DNA from: Vicingus serpentipes
GTDB lineage: Bacteria > Bacteroidota > Bacteroidia > Flavobacteriales_E > Vicingaceae
NCBI RefSeq assembly: GCF_007993035.1
Contig: NZ_VOOS01000002.1
Coordinates: 186,001-250,000 of the forward strand
Reading direction: 5' to 3'
Length of the DNA stretch: 64,000 nucleotides
Positions 62,579 through 64,000 of the stretch are shown here, in pieces (the stretch's first letter is position 1; every line of letters begins with the position of its first letter). Under the pieces are notes generated by a model. It was given only the letters and a program-made list of their open reading frames with translations. It searched no databases and was not told the DNA's origin. The position numbers and the translations under genes are program-made.

Positions 62579-64000
62579 TTACTTTAAATATTCAGTTTTA
62601 ACTTCTTCGTAATCAGGCAACTGATTCACATTCCATTTACCTACAACAATACCTTCTTTTAGCAATAAAACTCCAGGATTTGCTCTTACAATTGTTTTTA
62701 ATGTAATTGCATCACATGAGAAAAAATCTATTGCTACACCTTCGTTTTGTTTAAGCTTCTCTACTTCACTTTGTAATGAAGCTGTCAATCCAATAATATA
62801 ATTACCGTCATTATTACATTGGTCAACAAATGTATTAATCTTTTTGTAAGATGTTAAATTGGTTTTGTTTAAATCGTATGCAACAACTAAAAATAAATAA
62901 CCCGGTTCAGCTAAATAATCTTGAGCATAATCATTTCCATCCTCTCCAACCATAGTAAAATCAGTTATTGCAGGATGATCTCCAGCGACAATTAATTTTG
63001 TTTGCCTATCACTAAACTCATAATTTTTATCGTCCCAAGGATAATTACTTTCAGTAAATTCTTCTACTTTTCCTGTAGTTTTGTTTAAGTAGAAAAAAAT
63101 GTTTTCATAAACATCTGGTTGAGCTCCTTCTGGCAATACCATTTGCTCTGGAATATTTTTACCAACTGCATAAGCTCTATAGTCTCTAATTGGTAAACTA
63201 TTGTAAGTATAGTAAATAAATCCTAGAGTAATAATTGCTGCAAAAATCATTGGTAAAAACTGAGTGATTACCGATTTAATTAATGGCTTTAAAGCCATAT
63301 ACCCACCTATTCCAACCAATGTAAAAATTAAAGGAAAATACCAATCGAAAACCCAAGAGTAAAAACCAACAAAAACAAATGCAGGGATCAAAATAATAGC
63401 ATCATCTCTAAGGCTATTATATTTTAATTTATGACGTTGCAAAAACACAGGAATCAACAATATCATTAAAATTAAGTCCTTGTTAAACGATTCCCAGGGA
63501 GTTAAACTACGTCCTAAAGAACCTTTCATTGCATCTCCAAAACAACCACAATCGGTTACACATTGTACCGGTAACTTTTCTTGAAATACAACATCTTTTT
63601 CATTTTCTTCGATAATTTCAATAGGCATTCCCTCATCCATTCTACTCATCATTCTAGTATATTCTGGCGAAGAAACACTTAAGGTTGTATTTTGATTATA
63701 TGAAGCTGTAGGATCACAAGTTGCAGTGTGAAGGGTTAAAAAGAAAAACATTACAGTTAACCCAAGTAATGAAAATACTGTGATTTTAATTCGGGTACCA
63801 AATAATAATGCAAAACCTAAAATAATTTCCAAGGCACACATAATTAAAGCTAACAATAATGCGTGCTCCATTAAAAATTCAAGTGAAAATGAATCCCAAC
63901 CTATCATGTTACGAACACGAAAAGCCAAAGCTCCATTTTCGAAATATTCTTCTAGCTTATAGCTAAAACCTAAAACGTCGTTAGCTTTAATTAAACCCGA
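62579..64000 (-). CDS. BT_3928-type DoxX family protein (5' end outside the window)
   Basis: At least 473 residues. The frame stays open to the window end, where LIKANDVLGFSYKLEEYFEN fits the N-terminal part of this family, so a TTG at 63928 is not the start. About four helices of the DoxX/MauE fold come first, with a Cys set (TCDP, then QCVTDCGCFGDAMKGSL) that could act in thiol redox. Further membrane helices and a thioredoxin-like end (KEGIVVGKWNVNQLPDYEE) follow. A role in periplasmic redox or quinone-linked thiol chemistry is inferred. Confidence 0.85.
   Translation of the reverse strand, partial: SGLIKANDVLGFSYKLEEYFENGALAFRVRNMIGWDSFSLEFLMEHALLLALIMCALEIILGFALLFGTRIKITVFSLLGLTVMFFFLTLHTATCDPTASYNQNTTLSVSSPEYTRMMSRMDEGMPIEIIEENEKDVVFQEKLPVQCVTDCGCFGDAMKGSLGRSLTPWESFNKDLILMILLIPVFLQRHKLKYNSLRDDAIILIPAFVFVGFYSWVFDWYFPLIFTLVGIGGYMALKPLIKSVITQFLPMIFAAIITLGFIYYTYNSLPIRDYRAYAVGKNIPEQMVLPEGAQPDVYENIFFYLNKTTGKVEEFTESNYPWDDKNYEFSDRQTKLIVAGDHPAITDFTMVGEDGNDYAQDYLAEPGYLFLVVAYDLNKTNLTSYKKINTFVDQCNNDGNYIIGLTASLQSEVEKLKQNEGVAIDFFSCDAITLKTIVRANPGVLLLKEGIVVGKWNVNQLPDYEEVKTEYLK

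Noticed and set aside
1-64000. tRNA, rRNA, riboswitches, insertion sequences, prophage or CRISPR in the window
   Set aside because: Intergenic gaps are short (mostly below 180 bases) and none shows cloverleaf, T-box or riboswitch-like structure, transposase genes or direct repeat arrays by eye.

Overview
The window is AT-rich, tightly packed chromosomal DNA from a member of the Bacteroidota, most likely a Flavobacteriales-type bacterium. Four things support this. Secretion by the type IX system is implied by a PorQ homologue and by a sorting tail on the YHYH protein. Several genes have the TAnnTTTG -7 promoter element of this phylum, three of them with a TTG 19-20 bases upstream. Shine-Dalgarno sequences are largely absent. 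Family architectures are typical of the phylum: ParC/ParE topoisomerase IV, fused E1 alpha-beta dehydrogenase, SiaB/SiaC proteins, a BT_3928-type DoxX protein and ribosomal protein THX. I see no rRNA, tRNA, CRISPR array, insertion sequence or prophage. Most of the window reads as core genome, with several small modules of interest.

Layout. 0-6 kb (minus strand): parE, parC, a rhomboid protease and a HAD phosphatase, the last three joined by TAATG overlaps. 5.9-13.9 kb: a self-cleaving LexA/CI-like repressor diverges from a plus-strand run of nine genes. These are a radical-SAM SplB-like protein, UmuD, UmuC, an ECF sigma factor, a likely anti-sigma protein, a Spy/CpxP-like sensor, MbnP, a di-heme MbnH/MauG-like enzyme and a secreted YHYH protein. 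A two-block motif (CGAAGGATA, 13 bases, CGTCTAAA) recurs just before two genes of this run and may be the sigma factor's own promoter or another shared control site. 13.9-18.9 kb: ychF, then an apparent inositol-phospholipid cluster (CDP-alcohol phosphatidyltransferase, DUF4833-like protein, inositol-3-phosphate synthase, PgpA-like phosphatase, GtrA). 18.9-26.4 kb: a peptide-binding lipoprotein, a frameshifted TonB-like gene, S1/P1-type nuclease or phospholipase, ComB-like phosphatase, gcvT, pruA and a YceI lipoprotein.

26.4-30.7 kb: a SiaC-SiaB-SpoIIE partner-switching module. 30.7-40.6 kb: methyltransferase, ZIP transporter, GNAT, ribosomal protein THX with a histone-H1-like tail, M20 amidohydrolase, a TolB/surface-antigen outer-membrane protein, an MBL hydrolase, RecX and an MFS transporter. 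40.6-46.6 kb: paaZ-like, VOC and enoyl-CoA hydratase genes, an unknown protein and an OmpA protein. 46.6-55.5 kb: ilvE, cmk, porQ, a second SpoIIE phosphatase, fused E1 dehydrogenase and a BtuF-like lipoprotein. 55.5-64 kb: a 1691-residue protein with 16 TPR-like repeats, tpiA, a DppB-like permease and a DoxX protein cut by the window end.

The best candidates for an undescribed system are the DNA-damage plus copper-handling gene run at 6.7-13.9 kb, the inositol-lipid cluster in this lineage, and the SiaBC/SpoIIE switch without a cyclase. All function calls rest on reading motifs by eye; no database search was run.
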